In this document: positions 42,609 through 52,307 of the stretch, in pieces | Layout: each line of letters starts with the position of its first letter | Numbering within the stretch: the stretch's first letter is position 1 | Assembly (NCBI GenBank): GCA_963703655.1 | Contig: CAVPFA010000005.1 | Span: 124,001-188,000, forward strand | From: CAVPFA01 sp963703655 | GTDB lineage: Bacteria > Actinomycetota > Acidimicrobiia > Acidimicrobiales > Bog-793 | Direction: 5' to 3' | Length of the DNA stretch: 64,000 nt | Made by a program: the position numbers and the translations under genes | Notes under the pieces: model-generated | The model's database searches: none | What the model was told of the DNA's origin: nothing | The model's input: only the letters and a program-made list of their open reading frames with translations

Positions 42609-42702
42609 GCGGACCTCCGCTCGCAACCCCCTCGCCGTCGTTGGTCGCAGTACCCGGCCCGCGTCCGGTTATCGCGTCGGCGTCCTGGCATTCTTGGGCT
42701 TG

Positions 42703-43236
42703 GTGGCGATTAGGCGCGCATCGTGGCTGTGGCTTGCCCTCAGCAGCGCGCTCGTCCTCGCAGGCTGTTCGGCTGGACAGACCAGTCCGCCGACTACATC
42801 GAGCGGCACGACCGCCATCGTCACCACGACCAGCACGACGATGACACCCACGACCACGACGGCTGCTCCGGTCCCCACACTCGGTCAACTGGCGGGCATC
42901 TTCGCCCACGGCAAGGGCTTCGGCCAGGTCAAGCCCTCCGAGTTGTACAACGGCGGCGACCCAACCGGGCTCGTGCAACGCATCGTCTGGAAGTCCTGGG
43001 GCGGACCCAAGGCCGTCGGGACAGGAGAAAGCGATTACGTGGGCCCGCACCAGGACGTGGCCCAGGGCACCCAGGAACGCGTCACCGTCGTGGCGTTCAA
43101 GCTCGGCACCTGCGACGGGAAGGTCATGTACCAGGCCGTCGAGTGGTACTTCTCCCAGCACGGCCAGAGCTTCAATTCGAACCAGTACGAGAACGTCTGC
43201 GCCGGGACCTACGTCACCACCACGACTACGGCTTGA
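42703..43236 (+). CDS. Putative secreted lipoprotein with Thr-rich linker
   Basis: Lipoprotein of about 177 residues from the GTG at 42703 (an ATG at 42607 would add 32 residues before the hydrophobic core). The leader LWLALSSALVLAGCSAG ends in a good lipobox. A Thr/Ser-rich linker is followed by a domain of about 110 residues with two cysteines (LGTCDGKV, YENVCAGTYV). I do not recognise the domain. The protein ends in TTTTTA and its TGA overlaps the ATG of the following DUF4232 frame, which raises the question of whether the two were one protein. Confidence 0.6.
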   Translation: MAIRRASWLWLALSSALVLAGCSAGQTSPPTTSSGTTAIVTTTSTTMTPTTTTAAPVPTLGQLAGIFAHGKGFGQVKPSELYNGGDPTGLVQRIVWKSWGGPKAVGTGESDYVGPHQDVAQGTQERVTVVAFKLGTCDGKVMYQAVEWYFSQHGQSFNSNQYENVCAGTYVTTTTTA

Positions 43237-43526
43237 TGTGTCTGCCGAGCCAGATCAAGGCGGGCAACGGACCTCGGATCGGAGGAGCTTTGGGAGAACG
43301 CTCGTTCACGGTCACGTTCACCAACCGACGAACCGCCGCGTGTGTTCTCGACGGCTACCCCCACGTGCGGCTCCTTACGTCTGCTGGCACCGTTCTCAAC
43401 TTGCCGCAGGTCGCGCGGTCTTTTGGCTACGTGACTGACGCTACTCCGCGCCTAGTCCTACTCGGGCCAGGAGCCACCGGCTACGTACTGGTCGCCAAGT
43501 ATCGCCAGCACGACGGCCCTCACTAG
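43236..43526 (+). CDS. DUF4232-like domain, apparently incomplete
   Basis: A 96-residue frame without its own signal peptide. GNGPRIGGALGERSFTVTFT (20 residues), TAACVLDGYPHVRLL and LLGPGATGYVLVAKY match the first two thirds of a DUF4232 domain, a secreted beta-sandwich usually attached to a lipoprotein leader. The C-terminal third, normally with a second cysteine pair, is missing. It may be the C-terminal domain of the preceding lipoprotein separated by a frame change, or a truncated relic. It ends overlapping the convergent MFS gene. Confidence 0.6.
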   Translation: MCLPSQIKAGNGPRIGGALGERSFTVTFTNRRTAACVLDGYPHVRLLTSAGTVLNLPQVARSFGYVTDATPRLVLLGPGATGYVLVAKYRQHDGPH

Positions 43527-45298
43527 CCCTCGATGACCAGGGGAGCGTCCTGGCCGGAAGCGACACCGCCGGCGCCGCGATCGGGTCTCCCGTAGTCGAC
43601 GTACTGCTTTCCCCGCGACCAGGAGGCTGCTGCGGCGATGAGGCACGCCAGGATGGAGAAGGCAAATGCCTCGCGCAGGCCCGAATGGAACGGAGCCTCG
43701 ATCAGGCTCGGGAAGAAGCCGTGACCGAGCAGCACTCGTCTTTGTGCCGCCGTCACTGCCGCCAGCCCGTTAGCGCCGATCAGGTGCTGTACGGGGTTGT
43801 AGCCGAGGAAGGCGGCGAACAGCGTAGAGACGGGAGGAAGGCTCGAGGCGTGTGAAGCGATCGCGGCCGGGACGCCGTGCGCGGTCAGGCCCCGGTACAG
43901 GCTCGTAGAGAGCGCCGAGGACAGCCCGAGAATCATGAGCGTGAAGAAGATCCCGATGGACAGCACCTGGGCCGAGCTTTGGAAGGTCGCGTTCATGCCG
44001 CCGCCCGCACCGCGATCTTGGGCAGGCAGGCTGTTCATGACGCCGGCTCGGTTCGGCGCCGCGAATGCACCCATCGAAAGACCGTTCATCAGCAGGATCA
44101 GGGCGAAGGCGGGATAGCCGAAGTTCACGGGAAGCCGCTCGAGCAGGAGGAAGGACGCCGCCGCGCCGATCATGCCGCCCGTCGCGAAGGGCCGGGCGCC
44201 GAAGCGGTCGGACAGGATCCCCGATAGGGGCCCCGCGAGGAGGAAACCGACGGTCAGCGGGAGCATGTAGATGCCCGCCCAAAGAGGCGTGTTGCTGAAC
44301 GAGTAGCCGTGCAGGGGCAGCCAGATTCCCTGCAGCCAGATGATCAGCACGAACATGAGCCCGCCCCGGCCGAGCGCCGAGAGGAAGCTCGACAGCGTGC
44401 CGGCGGCAAAAGCGCGGATCTTGAACAGCGGCAGGCGGAACATCGGGTTCGCCACTTTGGTCTCGACGAAGGCGAATGCGACAAGCAGCAGGACTCCTGC
44501 GGACAGCTCGGCCTGCACCACCGGGTTCGTCCATCCCATGGCGTCGTGCCCGTAGGGCTCGATCCCATACGTGATGGCGATCATCACAAGGGTGAGGCCG
44601 GACCCGAACGTCAGGTTGCCGAGCCAGTCGACAGGCGCGCGGCGCCTGATGCCTCTCTCCTCGAGCTTGAGATACGCCCAGACCGTGCCGAAGGCCCCGA
44701 ACGGCACAGAAACGAGGAAGATCAGCCTCCAGTCGATCGGCGCCAGCAGCCCGCCGAGGATTAGGCCGATGAACGCTCCGCTGATCCCGGCGACGTTGTT
44801 GATCCCGAGAGCGAGGCCGCGTTGGTTCTCAGGGAAGGCGTCGGTGAGGATCGCGGCGGAGTTCGCGACGAGGAAGGCGGCGCCCACGCCTTGCAGCACG
44901 CGGAAGCCGACCAGGTAAAGAGCGCCGCCGCGCCCCGACAGCCAGTCGACGGTGAGGATGAGCGACGCCACCGTGTAGATGGCAAAGCCGAGGTTGTACA
45001 TCCGCACCCGGCCGAAGATGTCGCCGAGCCTGCCGAGGCTCACCACGAGCACGCTGCTGACGATTAGGAAGCTCAGGATCATCCAGAGCAGGTAGAAGCT
45101 GTTGCCGGATTGCAACGGGTCGAGGCGGATGCCCCGGAAGATGTCGGGCATCGCGATCAACATGATCGACGCGTCGAGCGTTGCCATCAGCACCCCGAGC
45201 GTCGTGTTCGAGAGCGCTATCCACTTGTAGCGGTCGCCGCGCTCGTGGTGTCGGTCGTCGGGAGGACGCGATTCCTCTCCGGGCCTCTCGGTAAGCAA
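43523..45298 (-). CDS. MFS drug-efflux-type transporter (DHA2/EmrB-QacA group)
   Basis: Membrane protein of about 590 residues with roughly 14 hydrophobic segments, the DHA2 number. LMATLDASIMLIAMPDI in helix 1 corresponds to the conserved LDxTIVNVALP of this group, and LGRLGDIFGRVRMYNLGF is motif A. A periplasmic loop sits before the last helix. The start is uncertain: TTG at 45298 fits the space after thrB; the frame is open to 45457 but overlaps thrB. The substrate is unknown. Confidence 0.85.
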   Translation of the reverse strand: MLTERPGEESRPPDDRHHERGDRYKWIALSNTTLGVLMATLDASIMLIAMPDIFRGIRLDPLQSGNSFYLLWMILSFLIVSSVLVVSLGRLGDIFGRVRMYNLGFAIYTVASLILTVDWLSGRGGALYLVGFRVLQGVGAAFLVANSAAILTDAFPENQRGLALGINNVAGISGAFIGLILGGLLAPIDWRLIFLVSVPFGAFGTVWAYLKLEERGIRRRAPVDWLGNLTFGSGLTLVMIAITYGIEPYGHDAMGWTNPVVQAELSAGVLLLVAFAFVETKVANPMFRLPLFKIRAFAAGTLSSFLSALGRGGLMFVLIIWLQGIWLPLHGYSFSNTPLWAGIYMLPLTVGFLLAGPLSGILSDRFGARPFATGGMIGAAASFLLLERLPVNFGYPAFALILLMNGLSMGAFAAPNRAGVMNSLPAQDRGAGGGMNATFQSSAQVLSIGIFFTLMILGLSSALSTSLYRGLTAHGVPAAIASHASSLPPVSTLFAAFLGYNPVQHLIGANGLAAVTAAQRRVLLGHGFFPSLIEAPFHSGLREAFAFSILACLIAAAASWSRGKQYVDYGRPDRGAGGVASGQDAPLVIEG

Positions 45299-45344
45299 CC
45301 GCCCCGACCTTAACGAGCTGCGCGAGCTGTCCAGGTTGTGGCGG

Positions 45345-46196
45345 TCAGCGCTCGACGACGAGGCCGTCGAGGTCCGCCGAGAGCACGAGCACCCGGCCGG
45401 GCACTCCGACCGCCTCGAGCGCTGCCTCGCCCGTGGCCCGGACCTGCGAGGCCCCATCGGGCCCGTCGCAGACCGCGAGGAGGCTCGAGCCGGCGCCGGA
45501 CCAGCACGACACGAGCGCGCCGGCTTTCAGCAGTCGGGCCAGCAATTCCGGCGCCTCCGGGAACAGACGGGCCCGCTGTGACTGGTGGAGGCGGTCCTCG
45601 CCGGCTGCCGGCACGAGAAGTCTGTGGTCGGCCAGCCCGGCAAGGAGCAGGCCCATCCGCGCCAGGTTGAACACCGCATCGCCACGCGACACCTCCACGC
45701 CGAGAGCGACCCTGGCTTGCTCGGTCGGCAGCTGCCGGTCGGGCACGAGGACGACGAAGACCAACGCCGGGTCGAGCGCGAGGGGCCGGCAGACCGGCCC
45801 GCTGTCGAGCATCGCCGCGGTGACGAGGCCGCCGTGAGCCGACGCCGCCGCGTTCTCGGCGTGGCCCTCGAAGCCTACGGCCACAGCGAAGGGATCGGCC
45901 GCCCCGGCTGCTGCCGCGGACGCGACCGCGACGGCGGCAGAGGAGCCCAGTCCGCGTCCGAGCGGGATCTCGGACCGAACGCTTATCGAGAAGTGGTCGT
46001 GGCCGCAGACGGCCATCGCCACCCGGGCCGCAAGGTGCCGACCGTCGCACGGGAGGTCCGCCCCCTCGCCCTCGGTGTGCAAGCTGAGACGGTCCGCCGG
46101 GACCATCTCGACCTCGACGTAAAGCGCCAGCGCGAGCCCGAGAACGTCGAAGCCCGGGCCGAGATTGGCCGAGGATGCCGGAGCCCGCGCGAGCAT
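45345..46196 (-). CDS. thrB: Homoserine kinase
   Basis: GHMP kinase that phosphorylates homoserine in threonine synthesis, 283 residues. It has the N-terminal ARAPASSANLGPGFDVLGLAL, the phosphate-binding loop IPLGRGLGSSAA and the C-terminal GALVSCWSGAGSSLLAV. The usual partners hom and thrC are not adjacent. It starts 8 bases after the D,D-carboxypeptidase stop. Confidence 0.93.
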   Translation of the reverse strand: MLARAPASSANLGPGFDVLGLALALYVEVEMVPADRLSLHTEGEGADLPCDGRHLAARVAMAVCGHDHFSISVRSEIPLGRGLGSSAAVAVASAAAAGAADPFAVAVGFEGHAENAAASAHGGLVTAAMLDSGPVCRPLALDPALVFVVLVPDRQLPTEQARVALGVEVSRGDAVFNLARMGLLLAGLADHRLLVPAAGEDRLHQSQRARLFPEAPELLARLLKAGALVSCWSGAGSSLLAVCDGPDGASQVRATGEAALEAVGVPGRVLVLSADLDGLVVER

Positions 46197-46203
46197 CGCC
46201 CGG

Positions 46204-47613
46204 TCAGCCTTGGTTCGTCGATGTCGAACTGCGCGATGTCGACCTGTGCGATGTCGAGGTCGAGACCGAGGTCGAGGTCGCCTTGGCCGAGGTCGAGCCG
46301 GCCGCGACCAAACGAGACCATCCGCGAGGCGCCGAGGACAGGTATCCGTCCAGTGTGGCGAAGGCCAAGCACTGCAGACCGCCTGGCGTCGACACCTCCA
46401 CGGCAGCCATCGCCGTGCCCTTCCTCCAACCGTCCTGTGTGCTCGGTACGGCGGGAATCGCCGCCCGGACCACCGTCTTCATCACGAGGCCAGGCCAGCC
46501 GACGACCGTCGCCGGATCGCCGACGAGGACGGCCGTCCTCGGGTCCTTTGCCCAGCCGGCGATGACCTTCGCGACGGTCTGGCCCGGGGCCAGGACCCGT
46601 CGTGCCTCGAGCACGGAGGTCGCCGCATCGAGGAGTTGCAGATCGATCTGTCCCTCCTCGGGCAGGTTGAAGGGCTGACCGAGCGTGGAGCTGACGACGA
46701 GAACGCTGTGCCCCCCGACTATGCGCCTTGCTGCGGTCACGAGGCAACCTTGTGCCGCGGAGGTGAAGCCGGACTTGAGACCGATAACGCCGTCCTCGCC
46801 GACGACCGGGTTGTAGTTGGCGACCGTTCCCTCTACGGGGAAGGCCATCGTCGGGTGGTCCTCGACCGAGATCATGCCTGGGACGTCCATCGCGTAGGCA
46901 CCGAGGACGGCCTGGTCCACCGCCGTGCTCCGCGAGCCGGGGCTAACGCCGCTCGCATCGGCATAATGCGTGTGCCGGAGTCCGAGCCTTCTTGCCGTCG
47001 CGTTCATCTTCCGGACGAATGCCGGAATGCTCCCAGCGTCCCATCGCGCGAGGTAGTCGGCGATGTTGTCGGCCGAAGGGATCATGAGCGCCTCGAGCAA
47101 TTGGCGCTCGGTCAGGCGCTCACCCGTCACGACCTCGAGGTTCGAATCGTCGTGGGTCGCGGAGAAGTAGTACGCCGAGTTGTCCGCTGCGGTCATCTTG
47201 AACGTCGGCCCGGGCCCGTCGCCGAGGGGGTGGTCGCGAAGCACGATGATCGCGGTCATGACCTTGGTCACGCTTGCCATCGGCACCGGCACTTCGTCCG
47301 CAGAGGCCCCGAGGAGGCCGACTCCTTGGACGAGCACGGCGGACTGTCCCGTGGAGGGAATCGGCAGTTGCGCGAGGGTCCCCGGGAACGAGGTCCACCT
47401 CGAGACGACCGGGACGAGCGAGGGCGCCAGGGCGGGCAAGGGTTGCGGCGTTGTCGGGGAGTCAGGGCCGCCGGCCTGCTTGGGCGACCCGGACCCCGAC
47501 TCGACGGCGAACCAGCCGACTCCCGACAGGACGACCGCGAACACCACGAGCGCCGCCAGGCGCCGGCGCCAGTACCGGCGCCGGCGTGCCCTATGAGAAG
47601 AGAGGTGCCGCAT
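46204..47613 (-). CDS. D-alanyl-D-alanine carboxypeptidase (S11 family)
   Basis: Peptidoglycan carboxypeptidase exported through an N-terminal membrane anchor (basic stretch then LAALVVFAVVLSGVGWFAV, about 19-37), 469 residues. The SxxK motif is ASVTK (Ser114, Lys117) and the KTG box reads KSG in IGLKSGFTSA. The middle SxN motif reads Ser180-Ala-Asp-Asn (IPSADNIAD), so the usual asparagine is displaced by one. The C terminus is a Ser/Thr-rich tail of about 30 residues encoded by short GTCGAGGTCGAG-type repeats. It lies between ftsK and thrB on the same strand. Confidence 0.87.
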   Translation of the reverse strand: MRHLSSHRARRRRYWRRRLAALVVFAVVLSGVGWFAVESGSGSPKQAGGPDSPTTPQPLPALAPSLVPVVSRWTSFPGTLAQLPIPSTGQSAVLVQGVGLLGASADEVPVPMASVTKVMTAIIVLRDHPLGDGPGPTFKMTAADNSAYYFSATHDDSNLEVVTGERLTERQLLEALMIPSADNIADYLARWDAGSIPAFVRKMNATARRLGLRHTHYADASGVSPGSRSTAVDQAVLGAYAMDVPGMISVEDHPTMAFPVEGTVANYNPVVGEDGVIGLKSGFTSAAQGCLVTAARRIVGGHSVLVVSSTLGQPFNLPEEGQIDLQLLDAATSVLEARRVLAPGQTVAKVIAGWAKDPRTAVLVGDPATVVGWPGLVMKTVVRAAIPAVPSTQDGWRKGTAMAAVEVSTPGGLQCLAFATLDGYLSSAPRGWSRLVAAGSTSAKATSTSVSTSTSHRSTSRSSTSTNQG

Positions 47614-47646
47614 ACGCTGACCGCGTCACTGGCTCGGCTGCCGGAC

Positions 47647-50598
47647 CTAGGGCTCGTCCAGCTCCTCGGCGGTCATCAGGACGGCGCGGGGCTTTGAGCC
47701 TTCGGACGGGCCGACAACGCCACGCCTCTCGAGAAGGTCCATGAGCCGGCCGGCCCGAGCGAAGCCGACCCGGAGCTTGCGCTGGAGCATCGAGGTCGAG
47801 CCTAGCTGCGACATCACGACCAACTCCATTGCGTGCGCGAGCAACTCGTCGTCGTCGTCCTCGGCACCCCTGCCGGCTCGGCCCGCGGCCGACTCTGCCC
47901 CCTCCACGCCGTCGACGTATCGCGGCCCGCTCTGACGGCGCCATTGGGCGACCACCGCTCGGACCTCATCCTCGCCGACCCATGGGCCCTGGATCCGGCG
48001 CGCGATGCTGGACGAGGCCGTCAGCAAGAGGAGGTCGCCGCGGCCGACGAGCCGCTCGGCTCCCGGCTGGTCGAGGATGACGCGGCTGTCGGCCAGGGAC
48101 GACACCGAGAAGGCGAGCCGCGATGGGATGTTCGCCTTGATCACGCCGGTGATCACGTCGACCGACGGACGCTGGGTCGCGATGACGAGATGGATCCCGA
48201 CCGCCCGAGCCATCTGGGCGATCCTGCAGATCGACTCCTCCACGTCCCGGGCGGCAACCATCATGAGGTCGTTGAGCTCGTCGACCACGATGAGGATGTA
48301 CGGCAGCCGTGCACGACGCGCTGGCGAGGCCGGATCACGTTCCGGCCCGGGACGCGTGCCGTTAATGGGCTCCGCCCGATCCAGCTCAGAAGCGCCCAGC
48401 TCGGAGCCGGCCAGCTCGGCCCCGGCCCCGGCCGGCCCGGAATCGCTGAGCTCGGAAGCGCCCAGCTCGGCCCCGGCCATCTCCGGGCTGGCCGGCCAGC
48501 CCTCATCTTCGGGTTCGCCGTCCCATCGGGCCTCGAGCTCGTCATTCGGCGCCCCGAGCTCGTAGGTTGCGGGCGCCACCCCCGCCAGATCTGAGACGGC
48601 GGGTGCCGCCTCGGCATGAGGCTCCACGTCGTCGCCTCGCTGCGCGGTCCCATAGGCGCCGAACGGCCCGCCGTCGAGCTCACCGCGGTCGACCGCGGCG
48701 TTGTAGCCGGTGATGTCGCGCATCCCGCACTCGGCGAGCAGGTCGTAGCGGCTCTCCATCTCGGTCACGGCCCAGGCGAGCGCGTTCGCTGCCCGCTTCG
48801 GGTTGATGACGACCTGGGTGAGCAGGTGGGGAAGGCCGTTGTAGTGGCCGAGCTCGACTCGCTTCGGGTCGACGAGGATGAGACGGACATCGTCGGGCGT
48901 CGCGCGCATCAGGATAGAAGTGACGACAGAATTGATGCAGGACGACTTTCCGGCTCCGGTGGCCCCGGCGATGAGCAGGTGCGGCATCTCGGCGAGGTTC
49001 ACCATTACCGCCCGCCCGGCGATGTCCCGCCCGAGCGCCACCTCGAGCGGATGCGTGGATCTCTGCGCCTCGATCGACTGCAGCACGCTGCCTAGCGTGA
49101 CGAGCTGGCGGTCGCGGTTGGGCACCTCGACGCCGATCGCCGAGCGGCCCGGGATCGGGGCCAGGATGCGCACGTCGGGCGAGGCCATCGCATACGCGAT
49201 GTCCTTCGCGAGGTTGGTCACCCGAGCCACCTTCACCCCCGCGCCGAGCTCCAGCTCGAAACGGGTCACCGTCGGCCCCACCGTGTAGCCCACCAGGTGC
49301 GTCTCGACACCATGGGCGGCAAGGGCGCGCTCGAGCACGCGACCGCGCTCCTCGATCACCTTCCGGTCGAGATCGAGCTCCTTGCTCCGCTTGAGGAGCT
49401 TCAGAGGCGGGAGCTTCCACGAACCCGAGGCCGGGCTCACCGGCAAGCTGAGCTGCTCGGCCCTCCCGGCAAGTGGCGCGGCGCCTAGCGCGTCACCTTC
49501 GGGGGCGGCGCCGGCGGCGGCCACCTCTGGCGCTCCGCCGCGGGCGAGCAGATCGGTGATCTGCGGCGCCTCGGCGTCGTCGTCGCCTCGAGCTTCTTCC
49601 GGTCCGGCGGGCATGACTGAGACGTGACCTGCCCCTGGCACGGGAGCGCTCGTCGCGCCCGGCCAGAGGCCGAACCCGTCGAGGTCAGCCGTCGTTCCGG
49701 TCGCCACGGGAGGGCGCTCGAGCGGCTGAATGCGCATGGCGGCGATCCAGTCCCGGAACAGGTTGCCCGACCAGGCAAAGGCGACCCCGAGGCCCCGGCC
49801 CGCCACGCGCAGGACAGAAAGGAGCGGCATGCCGAGGAGGCCGCAGAGCGCGGCGCCGGCGATAGCCACGAGCACGACGGATGCGCCGGATACGCCGATC
49901 AGCTTGGAGAGCCCGCCGACGCCGGCACCGACGATGCCGCCGGCGCCCCCGAGGCGATGCCAGCCCGCCGACGCCGCAGGTGACCCGCCGGCCAGGTCCC
50001 CGAGGCCCGCGGAGGCGGTGAGAAGGAGCAAGAAGGCGGCCAGTACTCCTCCGAAGCCGCGCCTGGCACGGCCCGCGAGGAGGATGACGCCGCCCACCGC
50101 CAATGCGGCCGGCGCCACGTCGGTTCCCCACCCGAGCGCCCGCGCGCCCCCACCCGGAGGTAGCGCCCCGCCGGCCCGAGGAGGTTGAAATATATGCCCA
50201 GTCCCGTGAGCACGCCCGCCAGGAGCAGAGCCCAGCCCCAGGTGTCCTCCGAGGGCGCGGCGAGGGCGTCGACCAGCCTGCCGGCCACGCGGGAGAGCAC
50301 GGCGGTCCTCCGGCGTGAGGACGCCTTCCCGCGGCGGGGCGGCTTCGGCGTGTCCGGACGGCTTCGCGCGGCTGAGCGGCTTCGTGCGGCGGGGCGGCTT
50401 CGCCGGCGCCGTCCGGGCGGCGCGCCCGCCCGCGGCGGGAGCCGGAGCTGATCGCCCCTTGACGGTCGCGGCGGACGACCCGAGGGTCCGCGAGGAGGCG
50501 GGCTTCCGCCCGGTCGGAGCGGGGCGGGCGGGCGCGGTCCGGCTGGAGATGACCCGTCGGGGGACTGCCACAGTAAGCACAACGCTAACACCAGCCAC
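47647..50598 (-). CDS. ftsK: DNA translocase FtsK/SpoIIIE, with a large motor-domain insertion and a disrupted N terminus
   Basis: Septal DNA pump, about 983 residues. Four membrane segments, a linker, the RecA-like motor (Walker A IAGATGAGKSS; Walker B IVVDELNDLMM) and a C-terminal gamma winged helix (SMLQRKLRVGFARAGRLMDL) are visible. Between GYNAAV and LPYILIVVDEL, where other FtsKs have about 10-15 residues, there are about 128, with repeats such as AELGASEL and ELAGSELGASEL. The first membrane segment (TWGWALLLAGVLTGLGIYF) is in a different frame from the rest; frame changes near 50310-50340 and 50130-50165 cancel each other. The start is uncertain: GTG at 50598 or 50571. Confidence 0.9.
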   Translation of the reverse strand: MAGVSVVLTVAVPRRVISSRTAPARPAPTGRKPASSRTLGSSAATVKGRSAPAPAAGGRAARTAPAKPPRRTKPLSRAKPSGHAEAAPPREGVLTPEDRRALPRGRQAGRRPRRALGGHLGLGSAPGGRAHGTGHIFQPPRAGGALPPGGGARALGWGTDVAPAALAVGGVILLAGRARRGFGGVLAAFLLLLTASAGLGDLAGGSPAASAGWHRLGGAGGIVGAGVGGLSKLIGVSGASVVLVAIAGAALCGLLGMPLLSVLRVAGRGLGVAFAWSGNLFRDWIAAMRIQPLERPPVATGTTADLDGFGLWPGATSAPVPGAGHVSVMPAGPEEARGDDDAEAPQITDLLARGGAPEVAAAGAAPEGDALGAAPLAGRAEQLSLPVSPASGSWKLPPLKLLKRSKELDLDRKVIEERGRVLERALAAHGVETHLVGYTVGPTVTRFELELGAGVKVARVTNLAKDIAYAMASPDVRILAPIPGRSAIGVEVPNRDRQLVTLGSVLQSIEAQRSTHPLEVALGRDIAGRAVMVNLAEMPHLLIAGATGAGKSSCINSVVTSILMRATPDDVRLILVDPKRVELGHYNGLPHLLTQVVINPKRAANALAWAVTEMESRYDLLAECGMRDITGYNAAVDRGELDGGPFGAYGTAQRGDDVEPHAEAAPAVSDLAGVAPATYELGAPNDELEARWDGEPEDEGWPASPEMAGAELGASELSDSGPAGAGAELAGSELGASELDRAEPINGTRPGPERDPASPARRARLPYILIVVDELNDLMMVAARDVEESICRIAQMARAVGIHLVIATQRPSVDVITGVIKANIPSRLAFSVSSLADSRVILDQPGAERLVGRGDLLLLTASSSIARRIQGPWVGEDEVRAVVAQWRRQSGPRYVDGVEGAESAAGRAGRGAEDDDDELLAHAMELVVMSQLGSTSMLQRKLRVGFARAGRLMDLLERRGVVGPSEGSKPRAVLMTAEELDEP

Positions 50599-50644
50599 TC
50601 CAGCCGACTGCGACCCAGAAGGGCCGCGCAGCAGAGATTCCTGC

Positions 50645-52307
50645 TCAGGCCTCGAGGACGAGCGGGACGATCATCGGCCGGCGCCGGGTACGGTCGCTGA
50701 CGACCCGCCCGATCGTGCGGCGCATGACGCGCCGGAGTGCATCGGGATCCTGCGAGCCCTCGCCGACGGCCACCTCGACTGCCTTCACAAGCGCCGCGCG
50801 CAGCTCCTCCACCACGGGCTCCGCTCCGGGTTCGTCGAGGAAGCCCCTGCTCACGATCTCCGGAGCGCCCACGAGCTCGCCGGAGCGGCCGTCGATCGTG
50901 ATGACCGCGACGACGACGCCTTCTTCGGCCAGGACACGCCGGTCGCGCAGGACTCCGAGGCCCACGTCGCCGACTATGCCGTCGACGAAGACGTGCGCGG
51001 CCGACACCTCGCCCGCGAAGTCGATCCCTTCGTCGCCTAGCTGCACGACGTCGCCGTCCTCGCAGATGAGGACCTCGTCGGGCGCGACGCCCATCTCGAT
51101 CGCCAGGCGAGAGTGCCGCACGAGCATGCGGTACTCGCCGTGCACGGGCACGAAGCTGCGCGGTCTTGCGATCGACAGCAAGGTCGCCAGCTCGCCCTGT
51201 CGGGCATGGCCGCTCTCGTGCACGTGTGCGACGCCGGCGTGGATCACCTCCGCCCCTCGGCGCGCCAAGCCGTCCATCACCTTGGCCACCGCCCACTCGT
51301 TGCCGGGGATCGCGTGCGAGCTCAACACGACGACGTCGCCCTCCTCGATGCGCAGCCACCGGCTCTCGCCCGAGGCCATCTGCGCGAGCGCGGACATGGG
51401 CTCGCCCTGGGATCCGGTCGAGATGACGCAGATCTCGCCTGGGTTGTGGTCGGCGATCGTCTCGATGTCGGCGAAGTACCGGTCCGGGATCGTGAGCATG
51501 CCGAGCTCGCGGGCGATGCCGACGTTCTTCAGCATCGACCGGCCGAGCAGCGCCACTTTGCGGCCGCTCGCGATCGCGGCGTCCGCGAGTTGTTGGATGC
51601 GGTGCACATGGCTCGCGAAGCAGGCCACCACGATGCGGCGCCCTCGTTGTGCGAGGAAGATCCCGCGGAGCGACTCGCCGACCGCGCTCTCGCTGCCGGT
51701 GTAGCCGGGCAGCTCTGCGTTCGTCGAGTCGGCCAGCAGGAGACGCACGCCCTCGGTGTCCGAGATGTGGCCGATTCGGGCGAGGTCAGTCCGTCGTCCG
51801 TCGACGGGATGCAGGTCCAGCTTGAAGTCGCCGCTGTGGATCACCACGCCCTGGGCGGTGTGGAAGGCGAGAGCGAAGCCGCTCGGCACCGAGTGCGTCA
51901 CCGGGATGAACTCCACGTCGAAGGGGCCGATCTTGCGCCGCTCGCCGTCGCGCACCGTCACGAGCCCCGCCTTCTGGCCGAGGCCTGCCTCGTCGAGCCG
52001 GCTGCGCGGCGAAACCGAGCGTCAGAGCCGAGCCGTAGACCGGCGCGTCGACGTCGCGCAGGAGGTACGCCAGCGCTCCGACGTGGTCCTCGTGCCCATG
52101 GGTGAGCACGATCCCGTCCACGTCTCCCGAGCGCTCGCGCAGAAACGTGAAGTCCGGCAGCACCAGGTCGACACCGGGCATCTCCGGGTTCGGGAACATC
52201 ACTCCGCAGTCGAGGACGACGAGACGCCCGGATTGCTCGAGTACCGCGCAGTTGCGGCCGATCTCCCCGAGGCCACCGAGGAAGGAGATCCGAACCGCTT
52301 CAGGCAT
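50645..52307 (-). CDS. rnj: Ribonuclease J, frame-disrupted
   Basis: Metallo-beta-lactamase/beta-CASP exo- and endoribonuclease of about 554 residues. The N-terminal part has FLGGLGEIGRNC and the metal motif LTHGHEDHVGAL (His70-His75). After ALTLGFA the frame shifts by one base near 52010 and continues RSRLDEAGLGQKAGLVTVRD, then THSVPSGFALAF, HSGDFKLD, ADSTNAELPGYTGSE, CFASHVHRIQQ, STGSQGEPMSAL and HVHESGHARQGEL, all typical of RNase J. A one-base insertion explains the break. The start overlaps the end of dapA by 8 bases, as in other actinobacteria. Confidence 0.92.

Noticed and set aside
42607..42702. ATG at 42607 as start of the plus-strand lipoprotein
   Set aside because: It would put more than 30 extra residues before the signal peptide and overlaps a start codon on the other strand; kept only as an alternative.
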